Assembly (NCBI GenBank): GCA_014925825.1
Contig: JACGCK010000197.1
Location: 1-64,000 of the forward strand
Direction of reading: 5' to 3'
From: Pholiota molesta
Lineage: Eukaryota; Basidiomycota; Agaricomycetes; Agaricales; Strophariaceae
DNA length: 64,000 bases
Shown: positions 49,991-61,244 of the stretch, piece by piece
How positions within the stretch are numbered: the stretch's first letter is position 1
Layout of the letters: each line of letters opens with the position of its first letter
Notes under the pieces: model-generated
What the model was told of the DNA's origin: nothing
The model's database searches: none
What the model saw: the letters and a program-made list of their open reading frames with translations, nothing else
Translations under genes and position numbers: made by a program

Positions 49991-50968
49991 GATCTGCAGT
50001 GCTTGTTATTTTTACCCCTGCTTATAGTGTTTTTCCATCTCACTTCGCTGTTTGTCCATTCTCCCTGCTCGATTGTGTCAATCTATCTTTTTTTTCTTCT
50101 CTTCGCCTTTTTGCTCCGTCATACCCGGTTGGGAAAGGTGTCAGTGGCATGTACTGGGTTGCCTTGGATGCAGGTGGGCATGCGAGACCTTGCAGAGCAC
50201 TTGGGCGCCCTTTTATTTTTTCGCAATTACAGACGTTCTCTTAGGTATTGTTTGTTTTTTTGTTGTCGGCTCTTTCATGACAGTGTCGTAATTCCCGGGC
50301 CGGACAATCCAGCGCGCACATTTTTGCGCAAACTCGGAACAAGGCAAGTGCTTTGCCAAAAATGGACTTGTTTTATCGGCCTGTGATTAAATTGTGTTAG
50401 TTAGGAAGCACACACCACAGACGCATTACCCATCTGTGCCTCACATCAACTGCGTCTATAACTCATCGCGGATGGGGGAAAGCGCCCAGGACCTACTTCA
50501 ACAGCATATGTATCACGTCACGGTCGAGTCTCGACGTTTTTCGCGACTCGGACTAACACAATTCCAGTTTCCACGTTCATTCTCCTGAACAAAAAGACAC
50601 GTTGTGTTCGTCGTGCCGTTGTCATGGTTCAATTAGGCGTTTCTTGTTATCGGGGGGTTCGGGTATGCTCTGCTTTCTGCTTTCACGTCTAGGAGGTGGG
50701 CGATAGACGCAATGCTAGTGGGATGGCGACGAGGCAGTGTTCTGCCAGACGACAGCGACGTCGACCGTATGTGGGAATTGCGCTTTCTTGTTTATAGGAT
50801 GTTTATAAGAACCTCACTCCGTGGACGGTAAGCAGCATTCTCCAACACACAACTCCTTGTTTCAAAGTAAAGTACTTCTTCGTGTTTTATCCAGAGTGGC
50901 GCTAATGCAATTCCACCTCCACAGGGACCCTACATTTTACCCATTTACGACAGATATTCACTTTTTTT
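49991..50968. other. Intergenic region
   Basis: 3' flank of MRE11 and upstream region of the next gene. Short open frames only. An upstream exon carrying an F-box for the next gene was looked for and not seen. Confidence 0.45.
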
Positions 50969-52252
50969 ATGTATAGAATTAATCAAAGCCAAAGCTGCAT
51001 GGGCACAGTCGGCCTCGCGTATAACAATGTCCTCGAAATCAACGTGAAGACCGATGGCTACACCGTAACGCCACCTTACGAAAGAATCGTTGATATGTTG
51101 ATGACACAGTATCCTCAAGCCCTGATTAGTATCGAGATGTACGACTGGAACAACACGCGTTTCACGCTTGAGAACGGCCTCGACCCCAGGATCGTAGCGA
51201 CTCTTGCGGCGTATCTGGATCTGTTCTACACCGTCATCCACCGGTGGCACAGCGTCCGCTTTGATGCCTCCCTGATTGTCCTGATCGCCTCGATGACGAA
51301 ACACAGGTTCCCCTCCGCTGGGCCGACGGCGTTGGAAAGCGTCGCGGTTAAGGACACGGAGTCGGTGCGCAACCTCGATTCGCTGCGGAAGTTCATGTCC
51401 CTTTTGTGGTCCGGCAAATCGTGGGCCTTCTCGCAGTTTTCGATCGACAACTACAGAGCGTTCAACAAACAGATCTTCCGCGACCTCCCCTACGCCCGCC
51501 TCACGCATCTCGAGGTGCAGAGCACGGCCACCGGGGCGTTGGTGCACGAGATCCTCGCCGAGGCCTTCGGGATGGTCAAGTGCACGATTTCTGATGTGAC
51601 GGGCCCTGGTCCGTCTGGCGACCGTCTTGCAGCGCACACGCCCAATCTCGAATACCTCAGCTTGGAAATCGACACCATGGATTTTGATAAATCGAGGAGG
51701 ACGGGTGCCATTTTCGCGGTGCTGGACAAGCTAGTCGCTCCGGCGCTTACTGAACTTCGGCTTGGATACGAAGATGCGTGGAACAGCCAGGTATTCACGG
51801 CGCTCTGCCAAAGATCACGATTCAACATCGAAGTCCTGCATCTTGTCAAAATGGCGATGAAGCCAAGGCATTTGGCGCAAATTCTGATGATGAACCAGTC
51901 TATCCGGGAGCTCGTCGTCGAGGGTCAATCCAAAGGCACCCGAGACGATCAGGCCGAGGTTTTGCTGACAGACGACATCCTGCACCAGCTCATGTTCAAT
52001 CCTCATGGTGGCCATCTCTGTCCCGACCTGGATAGCTTGACCGTGAACATCTGTGCTGTGCAGACGCAGAACGGATTGTTTCGCAGGATGGTGCGCGATC
52101 GATTTCGGCAGAGCAACTTGCGTCAAGTCAAGATTATTGGAGGCCAATACCTTTCTGAGAAGGACCGAAACGCCCTCATGGAACTCGCTTCTTACAGAAT
52201 GAGTGTTTGGTTCGATGAAACCCGTTTCGTCGACCCACGATGGCATTGGTAA
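50969..52252 (+). CDS. LRR-like protein related to F-box proteins, without a visible F-box
   Basis: Single open frame of 427 residues from ATG 50969 to TAA 52250-52252, with no intron. It lacks an N-terminal F-box. Leucine-rich-repeat-like periodicity is visible: LTHLEVQSTATGALVHEI, NLEYLSLEIDTMDF, LVAPALTELRLGYEDAW, FNIEVLHLVKMAMKP and CPDLDSLTVNICAV. This resembles the C-terminal part of agaricomycete F-box proteins. Typical phrases are FYTVIHRWHSVRFD and the closing basic and aromatic tail. Either the F-box exon is missing or too diverged, or this is a derived copy. No function can be stated. Confidence 0.72.
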   Translation: MYRINQSQSCMGTVGLAYNNVLEINVKTDGYTVTPPYERIVDMLMTQYPQALISIEMYDWNNTRFTLENGLDPRIVATLAAYLDLFYTVIHRWHSVRFDASLIVLIASMTKHRFPSAGPTALESVAVKDTESVRNLDSLRKFMSLLWSGKSWAFSQFSIDNYRAFNKQIFRDLPYARLTHLEVQSTATGALVHEILAEAFGMVKCTISDVTGPGPSGDRLAAHTPNLEYLSLEIDTMDFDKSRRTGAIFAVLDKLVAPALTELRLGYEDAWNSQVFTALCQRSRFNIEVLHLVKMAMKPRHLAQILMMNQSIRELVVEGQSKGTRDDQAEVLLTDDILHQLMFNPHGGHLCPDLDSLTVNICAVQTQNGLFRRMVRDRFRQSNLRQVKIIGGQYLSEKDRNALMELASYRMSVWFDETRFVDPRWHW

Positions 52253-52904
52253 ATTTGTAACGTTGTGGCGCTCGATATTTATTTGCATGGTACTTTTTCA
52301 ATCATTGTAATCTCACTGACACTCATGTATGGATAACATACAAGAAGTGTACGACAGCATTCCCTCATTTACATAAACTCGGACTACCGGTATTCTTGGA
52401 CACTCATTCATGGACCTCTCGCCAACCCCACACTTGTTGTATTTCAACTTGTATTATATGCCAAGTATACACCCAAGGACAAATATATTTTCACGATTTT
52501 TGACGTTGATTACACTGTAACCTACCTTTATTTTACGAAAAATTTTCATGAAATTTTACCGCATTTGAGGACGACGTCTAGATTTTTGCAACACTGTGTT
52601 AGTACTGTGTTATGTAGTGACAATGTTAGGCGCCCAAAATATTAAGATTGGTCTCGTGATCACGAACCTCGTGTTTTGCATCTGTGGCGTGCGTACTGCG
52701 CAGCTTTGAAGTTGCATTGTCTAAGTCAAGAACCCAAGCTACTCAAGCTCAAGATACGTGTCTTCATTCTATTTGTACCCTCTTCTAGAACTCCGCTTTC
52801 TGGCCATTTCTCAAATTTCATCATAGGCTATAACCAATCATCTGGATTTTGGGACAACGGGTGCTGGAGAGGACTCGAGCCAGAGTCCTCCGCTGGTACT
52901 TATC
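52253..52904. other. Intergenic region
   Basis: AT-rich 650 bases between the two neighbouring genes. Nothing recognisable. Confidence 0.5.
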
Positions 52905-54022
52905 ATGCGGCTGCCAATTTTACCTCCCGAGGTTCTTCACGAGATATTGTCTATTTGCCTCGAATCTCCTACATCAGTTTCTATTATAAATCTTATGACA
53001 ACTTCTTCGCTATTCTGCAACATCTGCCAACAGCTGGTCTATTCCCAACTATACTTCACAACCCGTGCGCAACTCGCATTCTTCATACGTACATATGGAA
53101 CTTCCAAATGCACGGTGCCTTGCATACCACGCTCTCTGGAATTTGATATCACCGCCGCAGGCATCGAAGCTCCCTTGGTTTTCTCCGACATCCATGCCGT
53201 TTTTTCCCAATGTCTCTCGGATCTCAATGACGCAGAGCGAGACGAAAATGGCAGACTTTGCCTGGATTCCCTACGCCTGCGCCTAAACTCTCATTATTCT
53301 GATCCAAGAATCGAGATGATTTATACAGCTCTTTCATTGGTGAAGTAAGTAATCGATTGAATGGATATGAAATTTTGATTTACAGACTAAACTCTTTTAG
53401 CCCACGCCGATTTACATGGACAGGGCCTGATCCTGCTCATCATTTCTCCATTGCTGTGTGTACATGATTTTTGTGGTGGAAAATATCCCATTGATACATC
53501 CATTTTCTCAAGATTGTTCCTCGAGCAATAACACCTTTGTTCCGCGCTTTATCAAGCTACACCAACCTCACCTATCTAAAACTTACACATCTTTCTATGG
53601 TCTTTCGTGGTGGAGTAAATCAATTTCCTGTCATTCCTTCTCTGCGAACTTTCCATCTCGGCCAAGTGATATTTCTCAACCCTTCATCAGTCGCAGCACT
53701 GATATTCGACCCAAGTGAGTTTTTCACCTCGTCAAAATTCAGTTCGTCAGTTTACCTATATCAACAATTAGATTCTGAAAATCTAGAGATGCTATATTTG
53801 GTTGACGCATATCTCGAAAGCATTTGGGGTCCAAGGTTTCGTCGTTCAGACGTTGAAAGGGCGGCTAGGACATTGAGATCGACCCTGGACGGAGATGAGT
53901 CACTGGCACAGAAACTTGATGAAGATGCCATAGATCGAATTCGGTGCACTATCATCTGCAAAGCTCAAACGGAACGAATCATAGGAGGCGATCGCGTTGA
54001 GGACCACAAAATTCTTGTATAG
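52905..54022 (+). CDS. F-box-like protein
   Basis: Probable SCF adaptor. ATG 52905 gives MRLPILPPEVLHEILSICLE with NLMTTSSLFCNICQQLVYSQ and LYFTTRAQLAFFI, an F-box of the kind with PPEVLHEIL. After an intron starting near 53345 comes FTWTGPDPAHHFSIA. Further exons give SSYTNLTYLKLTHLSMVFRG, PVIPSLRTFHLGQVIFLNPS, ENLEMLYLVDAYLESIWGPR and RSTLDGDESLAQKLDEDAID, ending at TAG 54020-54022. Exon borders between 53345 and 53540 are approximate. No sign of frame breaks. Lineage-expanded family in agaricomycetes. Confidence 0.68.
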
Positions 54023-54615
54023 GGGACCGTGTTTGTTGACTTTTGTACTGCTTCGTAGTCCTTGCAAGTTGCGCATGCGAGGCCTGTCTGCGCCATGCTA
54101 GCTACGCTTCGGATGGTAACTGCTTTTACTTTACAACACCTCTCAATGCAAAGCCAAGGCTGTTGATTGCTCAAGCACCCAAGCTCAAGCGCCCAAGCTA
54201 AGATGCAGGCCGGGGTGTGCGGAGTCTTGGTTCTTCTATATACGTTTAGCCCCAAAACCTGTTCAAATGGCCTACTAGGAACAATTATCAAAATATGGCC
54301 ATGGTTCACAGTAAGTATGCTCCGTTGGAATGGGCCAAGAAATATCGATGGCGATAGCAAACCAAAGTCAAAATAAGTTGAAGTCACAAATGGCCGAAAG
54401 CAGAAAATATCGGCTTGCCTTGGGTCTTCTCCACCGTTACATATCCCACAATGACTACCTCTATGTATCGCTTAGCCTGATAAATTTAACTTTCGCGCAT
54501 CCAATGAAGAACGCAGGTGCTCCATGTACTATCCACTTGATGCTCAACAGATATTATAGAACGAAGAGCCAAGTCAAACATTACAGCAACCTACGTGGCG
54601 AAGACCTACTCCATC

Positions 54616-54755
54616 GGAAGGAGTGTACATCCTTCGGAAGGAGTGTACATCCTTCGGAAGGAGTGTACATCCTTCGGAAGGAGTGTACATCCTTCGGAAG
54701 GAGTGTACATCCTTCGGAAGGAGTGTACATCCTTCGGAAGGAGTGTACATTTTTC
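54616..54755. repeat. Tandem repeat, 20-base unit, 7 copies
   Basis: Unit GGAAGGAGTGTACATCCTTC repeated seven times head to tail with almost no change (the last copy has TTTTC). Each unit is close to an inverted repeat: GAAGGA and TCCTTC flank TGTACA. The unit length is not divisible by three, so the open frames through it (repeating KECTSFGRSVHPSEGVYIL) are an artefact of there being no stop in any frame. Confidence 0.95.
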
Positions 54756-55189
54756 GGAATGCTCATCGTCAATTTGTCTTCCTCAAAGGTTTTCAAGACG
54801 AATGGGCTAGTAAATGCAGCGCCCCATTCAGCGCCCTACCTGAAATAGGCGAATAAGCAGTAAATCCAACAACTTCTCATCTTAAACCACTGTTCTCCAC
54901 CTCCATCCTAATCGGCTACATTACCCGGCGCCTTTTCCAAAAAAATAACCGCTGGTCGGGACATTGTCGGTGGGCCTTCGGATTCGAACAGCCTTTGCTG
55001 ATGTCTTCGATCCAGCCATGAGGATTGCGAAAACATCGACGACGAGTTGGGGCTAAAAATAGAACGCCTATAATACCAAGCATAACTTAATATCCTGATT
55101 AAGAAATCGTTGCAGTCACCATGCTGAAAGCATTGGTCCCCCACATCCGATACTTCCCATAAATGGATTGCAAATGTTGAGATGAAAAT

Positions 55190-55465
55190 CACATGATAAC
55201 GTACACATGGCCAAATAATAGCTTGACCGACGACATACCACAAAATGTTGCGATGATTTTTGTGAAAAATCACATGACATTCACATGATAACGTACACAT
55301 GGCCAAATAATAGCTTGACCGACGACATACCACAAAATGTTGCGATGATTTTTGTGAAAAATCACATGACATTCACATGATAGCGTACACATGGCCAAAT
55401 AATAGCTTGACCGACGACATACCACAAAATGTTGCGATGATTTTTGTGAAAGATCACATGATATT
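55190..55465. repeat. Tandem repeat, 92-base unit, 3 copies
   Basis: Three copies starting at 55190, 55282 and 55374, with a shared core CACATGATAACGTACACATG, then GACCGACGACATACCACAAA and a GATTTTTGTGAAAAATCACA-like hairpin. Copy 3 begins CACATGATAGCG and its end differs slightly. No protein significance. Confidence 0.93.
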
Positions 55466-56683
55466 CACAACAAAATCCGAGAAACCCAAGAGAAACCTGT
55501 CTTGACTGTCCAGAAAGTGATTCTGTCAATGATATTGTTTGGCACTTACGCATAAAATGTAGACCTAAATACTTAACGTGGAAACTGGTGTCGGAGGAAC
55601 ATATTAGGAATACAATATACATTTCACAAATCTATGCTATATTATATCTCGTGGTCTGTCACCTTGTACATAGAGCCATATATTGATAGTATTAATTTCT
55701 AGCCTTGTACATAGAGTCTGCATAGAATCATAATATAAAGTTCATAATATATTCTACTCTTGCAAAAGAAATTGTCTTACGTCAGCATGGTGTCGGGGAG
55801 ACCGAAGGTCGACCCTTTATCTCCAAGGGTGTGCCACTTTGCTTACCCTCGTGGTATGCATAATCAGTAGCTCAAGCCTCCGTAATTTGGCATACTATGT
55901 TCTCTTGGTTAAAGGTAAGAAAAAGCAAATGGTCTTGAACGGCGGCGAGTTAAAGTCGCCATTCCTTGACATTCTTGGCTGATATCACGGTAGTTATCCA
56001 GCTCTGGGCCTCAGACCCGCCGCCTGACCAACGTGGGCATACATATCCAGAGAGGAGGCTCAGAAGGTACTCAATCACGCTTAGAACTCTCCGTCGTAAG
56101 ATGGCAGATATCTAAGATGGGATGATCGGAGAGTCCTAAGGCTTTCCAATAGCTTTCAAGTTGTCACAAGTTGTCCTTACTGGTAGGATCATAAAGCGCT
56201 GGATTATAACTTTTTTGCTATGTTGCAACCACGTTGAAGGTGTCATATCTATGCATTGTTTAGAGCTATTAGGACGCTTCATATGCATAAGAGCGCCGGT
56301 GGGTGACGCATCAAAATTAGACGCCTATGTAGATTACCGTACGTATTGACAGAAACACCGACGCAGGCAAGAGTGGCTATTGGGTATAACAGACCCATCT
56401 AGCAACTGCATTTCCATCTATTCCGCAGGGCCAAGCTCTACGGTAATTTATCATTCGCCCGATCCACAGTGGTGGCTCTTATTCCATAGCCTTCGCTCTC
56501 AATTCACATTCAATGTCTATCTCGAGAACCTCTTCTGCGTCCGGGTGGGCACATGGAGTAATACAATAGAATCCTAAACTCTTTCATTTTCCGATTCCAA
56601 CGCAAAATGGTGAGCCTGACAGATTCTGAATCTGACGGCATCCTATAACCTCCGTCTGTGCAGGCCATGGAATACATAGCGCG

Positions 56684-56690
56684 TATAAAA
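56684..56690 (+). promoter_or_regulatory. Possible TATA box of the DyP gene
   Basis: TATAAAA in GCGTATAAAAGGAG, 45 bases upstream of the ATG at 56735. Confidence 0.5.
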
Positions 56691-56734
56691 GGAGAGTGAA
56701 AGAGTGAAAGGCTGGAGACATTAACACATTAATC

Positions 56735-58558
56735 ATGTCTGCACCATCCTGGCTTACCCCAACTCCACCTCTCGATCTTAATAATATCCAGGGTGATATT
56801 TTGTGAGAATCGTCGGTATTCGATGAAGTGCATCGCTGATCATTATCCATAGGAGTGGCCTGCCCAAGAAGACCCAATTCTATATCGTCTTCGACATTGT
56901 CAACGTCGCAAAGTTCAGAAAGGACCTCAATAAGTTGATCCCACTTATCAAGACAGTGGCTGGTGTCCTTAAAGATCGCCAGGCTATCGACGACCACAAG
57001 AAGAAGAAACTTCCTGGCCTCGTTCCGCTTACGGGCGTCAACATCGCCTTTTCCCATCTAGGATTTGTCAAGGTCAGCAAGATTGAAATTAAGGCAGGGG
57101 ATCAATGACGCTCACATTCAATTCTTCGATAGCTTGGAATCGACGACAGCAGTCTCACCACTGGTGGAAACAATGATCCATTCTTGCTTGGCCAGAGGGC
57201 AGACGCCGAAGCTCTCGGGGACCCAGTCAAGCCAGACAAGAATCCTGACTGGAACACAGACTTCCTCCAAGACCTCCACGGCCTCATCCTCATTTCGGGC
57301 GAGAGCCACGCTTCCATCGAGAAGAAGAAACTTGAGGTCGATGCTATCTTCGGAGTTGGAACTCCACAATCATCCATCAATGAAATCACTACCATTCGAG
57401 GAGATGTGCGACCTGGCGATGAGGCCGCTCATGAGCAGTAAGTTTTGTATCATAATCCAACAGACTTTAGTGCTGAAACCGACGCAACAGTTTCGGGTTC
57501 TTGGATAATATTTCCAACCCAGTCGTCAACACATTCGATACCGTGATCAACCCAGGTCCCGCGCCCGTTGATCCTGGCGTGGTGGTTACAGGACACATTG
57601 GAGATCCAAGGCAGGGACAGAGAGTTCCGTGGACCACCGACGGCAGTTTCCTCGCCTTCCGCTACCTCTTCCAGCTGGTACCAGAGTTCAACCAATTCTT
57701 AACGAAGAACGCTCTCAAGAAGGACGGCAACAACAACCCGCTCACACCAGAGCAAGGAAGCGAGCTCCTTGGAGCAAGGATGGTTGGGCGCTGGAAAAGC
57801 GGTGCACCCATTGATATAACACCTTTCAAGGACGACCCCGCTCTTGGTACCGACCCTACGAAGTTAGTCGTTCACAAATATTGGAATCTCCAAGATTTTA
57901 ATGAACCTTTAAATATAGGAACAACAACTTCTCTTTCGCGGGAGAGAGAACCTCTGCGCTTCGATGCCCCTTCGGGGCCCATGTTCGTAAGACCAACCCC
58001 CGGGACGATCTCGCAGCGCCACCCGAATCTATTCCGGTCGCACGTAATCGCATCATGCGCCGGGGTGTGCAATTTGGACCCGAGCTGACGGCAGACGAAC
58101 AGCACAGCGGGAAGACGGCACATGAGCGAGGTCTTCTCTTCGTTTGCTATCAGAGCAGCCTTAGGCAAGGCTTCCAGTTCCAGCAACAAAGTATGTCAAT
58201 ATTTCAAGATCTGATCCACGTTCTGACAATGGGTTTCAGCTTGGGCGAACAATCCAGACTTCCCACCTTTCACTGGCAAAGAGCCTTTACTTCCTGGGTG
58301 AGTGATTCATTTTTTTATTTTTATTTATTTAGCAACAGCACATGGATATGAGACTTACTTGATTATTTGGCCAGATTGGATCCTCTCATTGGGCAAGTAC
58401 CGCAAGATACTGCTAATAAACGTGAGATGTCCGGACTTGACCCTCTTGACGAGGCACAGATCGTATCGATGCCTACTTTCATCGTACCACGTGGCGGAGA
58501 ATACTTCTTCTCTCCTTCGTTGAACGGTTTGAAGACGACTATTGCAACGCCGGCTTAA
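56735..58558 (+). CDS. Dye-decolorizing peroxidase (DyP)
   Basis: Heme peroxidase able to oxidise dyes and lignin-like phenols. Starts MSAPSWLTPTPPLDLNNIQG; no signal peptide seen, so intracellular or by an unconventional route. Exons give DIVNVAKFRKDLNKLIPLIK and GLVPLTGVNIAFSHLGFVKL. Next come DWNTDFLQDLHGLILISGES, TTIRGDVRPGDEAAHEHFGF and LDNISNPVVNTFDTV. Then EFNQFLTKNALKKDGNN and LLGARMVGRWKSGAPIDITP. The heme His is in CPFGAHVRKTNPR and the distal Arg in RIMRRGVQFGPE. C-terminus: YQSSLRQGFQFQQQ, WANNPDFPPF and PTFIVPRGGEYFFSPS, ending at TAA 58556-58558. All introns are in phase and the frame is intact. The family motif GxxDG reads GFLDN here. Confidence 0.95.
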
Positions 58559-60327
58559 AGAAATGAAATGGTCATGGAAGCAGTGAACGTTGTATTTTTG
58601 ATTATCTAGGAACATGATCTCCGCATCTATCGAGTTTGCGTTAGTGGTTGTAATTGAATATATGATAATGAACGCGTACTTTGTTTTATACTCCATTTAC
58701 TTTGGTATACATTTCCAGACATGTCTGGCAAGAGTGTACCAGGAGTGAACATCAAGTATGTGTCGCCAATAGAATATACCGACTCAATCTGCTGCTTCGA
58801 TGAAGAATCCTAGCCAATCTCATGCTCTGCCAAAAGCTGAGAACAAGTTCCAGGTTAAGGGTTACATCCATACTATACACCGCCGAATGGCAAACATGTG
58901 ACTGAAACCTGGATTCGGTAACCTGCTGGGGACATACTCCCATGTGGCGATCAAAACCTGTCTCCAGCCTACGATCCGGCTAATAACACCATGTCGCCAG
59001 CTTGACCTGACGATGATATGTCCCCGAAGCTGTGGACAGCTGAAGGTCCAGCTTTGACTCTCGGAATTTGCTGGCCATATTTTGCCCGGTTTTTTACTTA
59101 TTGCTTGTTCATTCACAGATATGCCTCAGACAAATATAGATGATAACAATAACATGATGTATTCACAAAGTCAATTATACAGAATGGCTACTATTTCAGC
59201 TATGTACTTGCTTGCTAAAACCAAAACTACTTATTTCCGAGCAAATATGCCAGCAGTTGGACTCACTTCCTCAAGCAGACCAGATGCCAGCAAGCCCATC
59301 CTTTGAAATCCTATACCTGCATTCACTGTTCAATTGTTCAACCCAACACTAAATCAAAATAGAAAGCAGAGACTTACCATAGCGAGCTCCCCCAACTGTC
59401 CTTCCAGTCACAGATTGCCCTTGGTTCAGAACGACGGAGTTGTTCACGTCTAATGGGTACAGCTTCATCTTGTGTTTGGTTGAGGTGACGAAAACTTGAT
59501 CACAGAGAGCAGAGAGTTGGGTTTGGGTCAGTGGAGCTGATGCGGAATGCGGGCAAGAATGAACTGCTCACCCGACGAAGACGACAAGGATGGATCCGGC
59601 ATCATATTCGATGCAAGTGTCAGGTCCCCGAACTATAATGAAAAGAAAGGCGGTCAGAAAGGGGGCACGCTAGCTGATTCATAAGGACAGAAAATCAGCC
59701 AGAGTCGGACACAAGCAGCAAGAACCGAAGTGAGAACACCCATGAGTGACGTGGCGCAGTGATTGTGTGGTTCTCCAGAAGTAGCAAGATAGCATAGCAG
59801 CCTCGCAATAGATAAGACAGATGTTCCCATGAATATGGATGGCAGGGGACCAGTGGAGGGCCAGAGCATGCCATGGAAGTAACAGTTGATGTCGACATTG
59901 AAACGTTGAAGGAAGAACGACGCTTTGGTATTTGGTTGTGGTTGAAGTCACAAATAAACATCGGAGTTTGAATGACTTAGAGATGATTTTGAGAAAGTCA
60001 ACGGCGCGGCCTTGCAGTGTTGAGCTCATGAATCATACTTTCCTGCCAATGTGATGATATGAGAGCAGTGACTATCTATGTATTGAAGTATTTTACAGTG
60101 AATCTACTGTCTACATAATGCAGTTTGCCTTTGAATGGAAATTACAACCTCAGGATATTCAAAGCTGTGGACCAAACCTGCGAGCAAGCTGGTGAGTCGC
60201 TGAAATAGACCTGTACGGCATCAGGTAATAGGAACCTGGCTTTAATGCCGAACAAACATTGATCAATAGCTGTCAAGCGGAGTTTGACTCCAGATGCCAT
60301 CAGGCTGGCGACCATTTGGCGGTGTAG
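58559..60327. other. Unresolved region
   Basis: No gene can be firmly called. On the minus strand between about 60028 and 59340 several open segments (for example DVNNSVVLNQGQSVTGRTVG, and hydrophobic segments such as SSLMGVLTSVLAACVRLWLI-like sequence) look like exons of a spliced gene, with GT-AG borders possible. The family was not recognised and the exon chain cannot be fixed. Confidence 0.35.
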
Positions 60328-61014
60328 AGGACCCCCGACTTTTAGCCCAAATGTTACATCCCGATCCGGACAGATTTTGGCAATTTACGGCCGTCAGGCC
60401 GGAGGAAAAACGGACAGAAACTGGGCTTGAGAAGGTAAAATGGCCGTTAGGTCAGTTCCCAACAGTGGACAAGATTTCTAGAATAGACAAAGGCCAGTTC
60501 CTGTGTACGGACTGGGAGACTCGGTTGTTTGAGGTTCAAACCTTTTTTATATATAGGGTATTTCAGAGACTGACTTTGAAGTTTTCCACCGTCTAGATTC
60601 AAAGTTCAAATCGTAGACGGGCAGCAATGAAGGACGAATGAAGGAGGCAATGAAAATGTTCAGAAAGCGTAACATAGCCCGATTACTATGAAGTCACGTA
60701 AATCTACCTCTAATACATTATTGCAGCCTTATTTTCAATTCCTTTGCTTATTCCTTATGTTTTTCAATAAATTTCTGCTCTTCATGTGCCTCTGGAAGGC
60801 CGAATCCATGACTCTAGTCGGATCGAACACAAGTCCGGACAAATTTTGGGATTTTGAGCGTCTAAAAGGCCGCATCCCAAATACCGGACAATTTTTTGGA
60901 ATTTTGAGCAAGGCCATGCGCCATCCGGACAAATTTTTTGAAAATAGGCACGGACAGAAAATCGGAAATTTGACCTTTTAGGGATCTAACCTTTGGGGCA
61001 AAAGTCGGGGGTCC
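60328..61014. mobile_element. Short element with terminal inverted repeats
   Basis: 687 bases. Left end AGGACCCCCGACTTTTAGCC and right end, read on the minus strand, AGGACCCCCGACTTTTGCCC are near-perfect terminal inverted repeats, matching for about 30 bases with few changes. Interior repeats of a word like TCCGGACAAATTTT are present. No clear target-site duplication was found and there is no coding capacity for a transposase. Probably a miniature element. Confidence 0.6.
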
Positions 61015-61244
61015 TGCGTTTAGTGACTAGTCTAATTTTAAAACCGTTTACTAACCGTTTAGCGCGGCATCGGAGGGCCTACAACAGGCCTACAAACTCA
61101 ATACAAACTTGCCACAAACTCAAAAAGCCCATTTCGGCCCAAGTTATTGGATCTCACAAGATTTAACCTCGACTCGACGCCGACAAAAAATCAGTTTGGA
61201 TTGAGCACGTATGTAGCTAGGAATAAGTCTTCGAAGTTACACCA
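61015..61244. other. Intergenic region
   Basis: Short spacer between the element and the next gene. Nothing seen. Confidence 0.4.

Larger units (their letters stand above)
54023..56734. other. Repeat-bearing intergenic region
   Basis: 2.7 kb with two tandem arrays (listed separately) and several short open frames that arise from the repeats. No gene recognised outside the arrays. Confidence 0.5.

Noticed and set aside
54595..54856. Small proteins read through the 20-base array
   Set aside because: All frames on both strands are open only because the unit has no stops; peptides just repeat the unit and there is no start context.
54960..55010. A tRNA gene suggested by a TTCGAATCC-like word near 54990
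   Set aside because: No A box at the right spacing and no acceptor stem could be paired. No tRNA was found elsewhere either.
55190..55465. Possible CRISPR array
   Set aside because: The copies are contiguous, 92 bases long, and have no spacers. The genome is eukaryotic.
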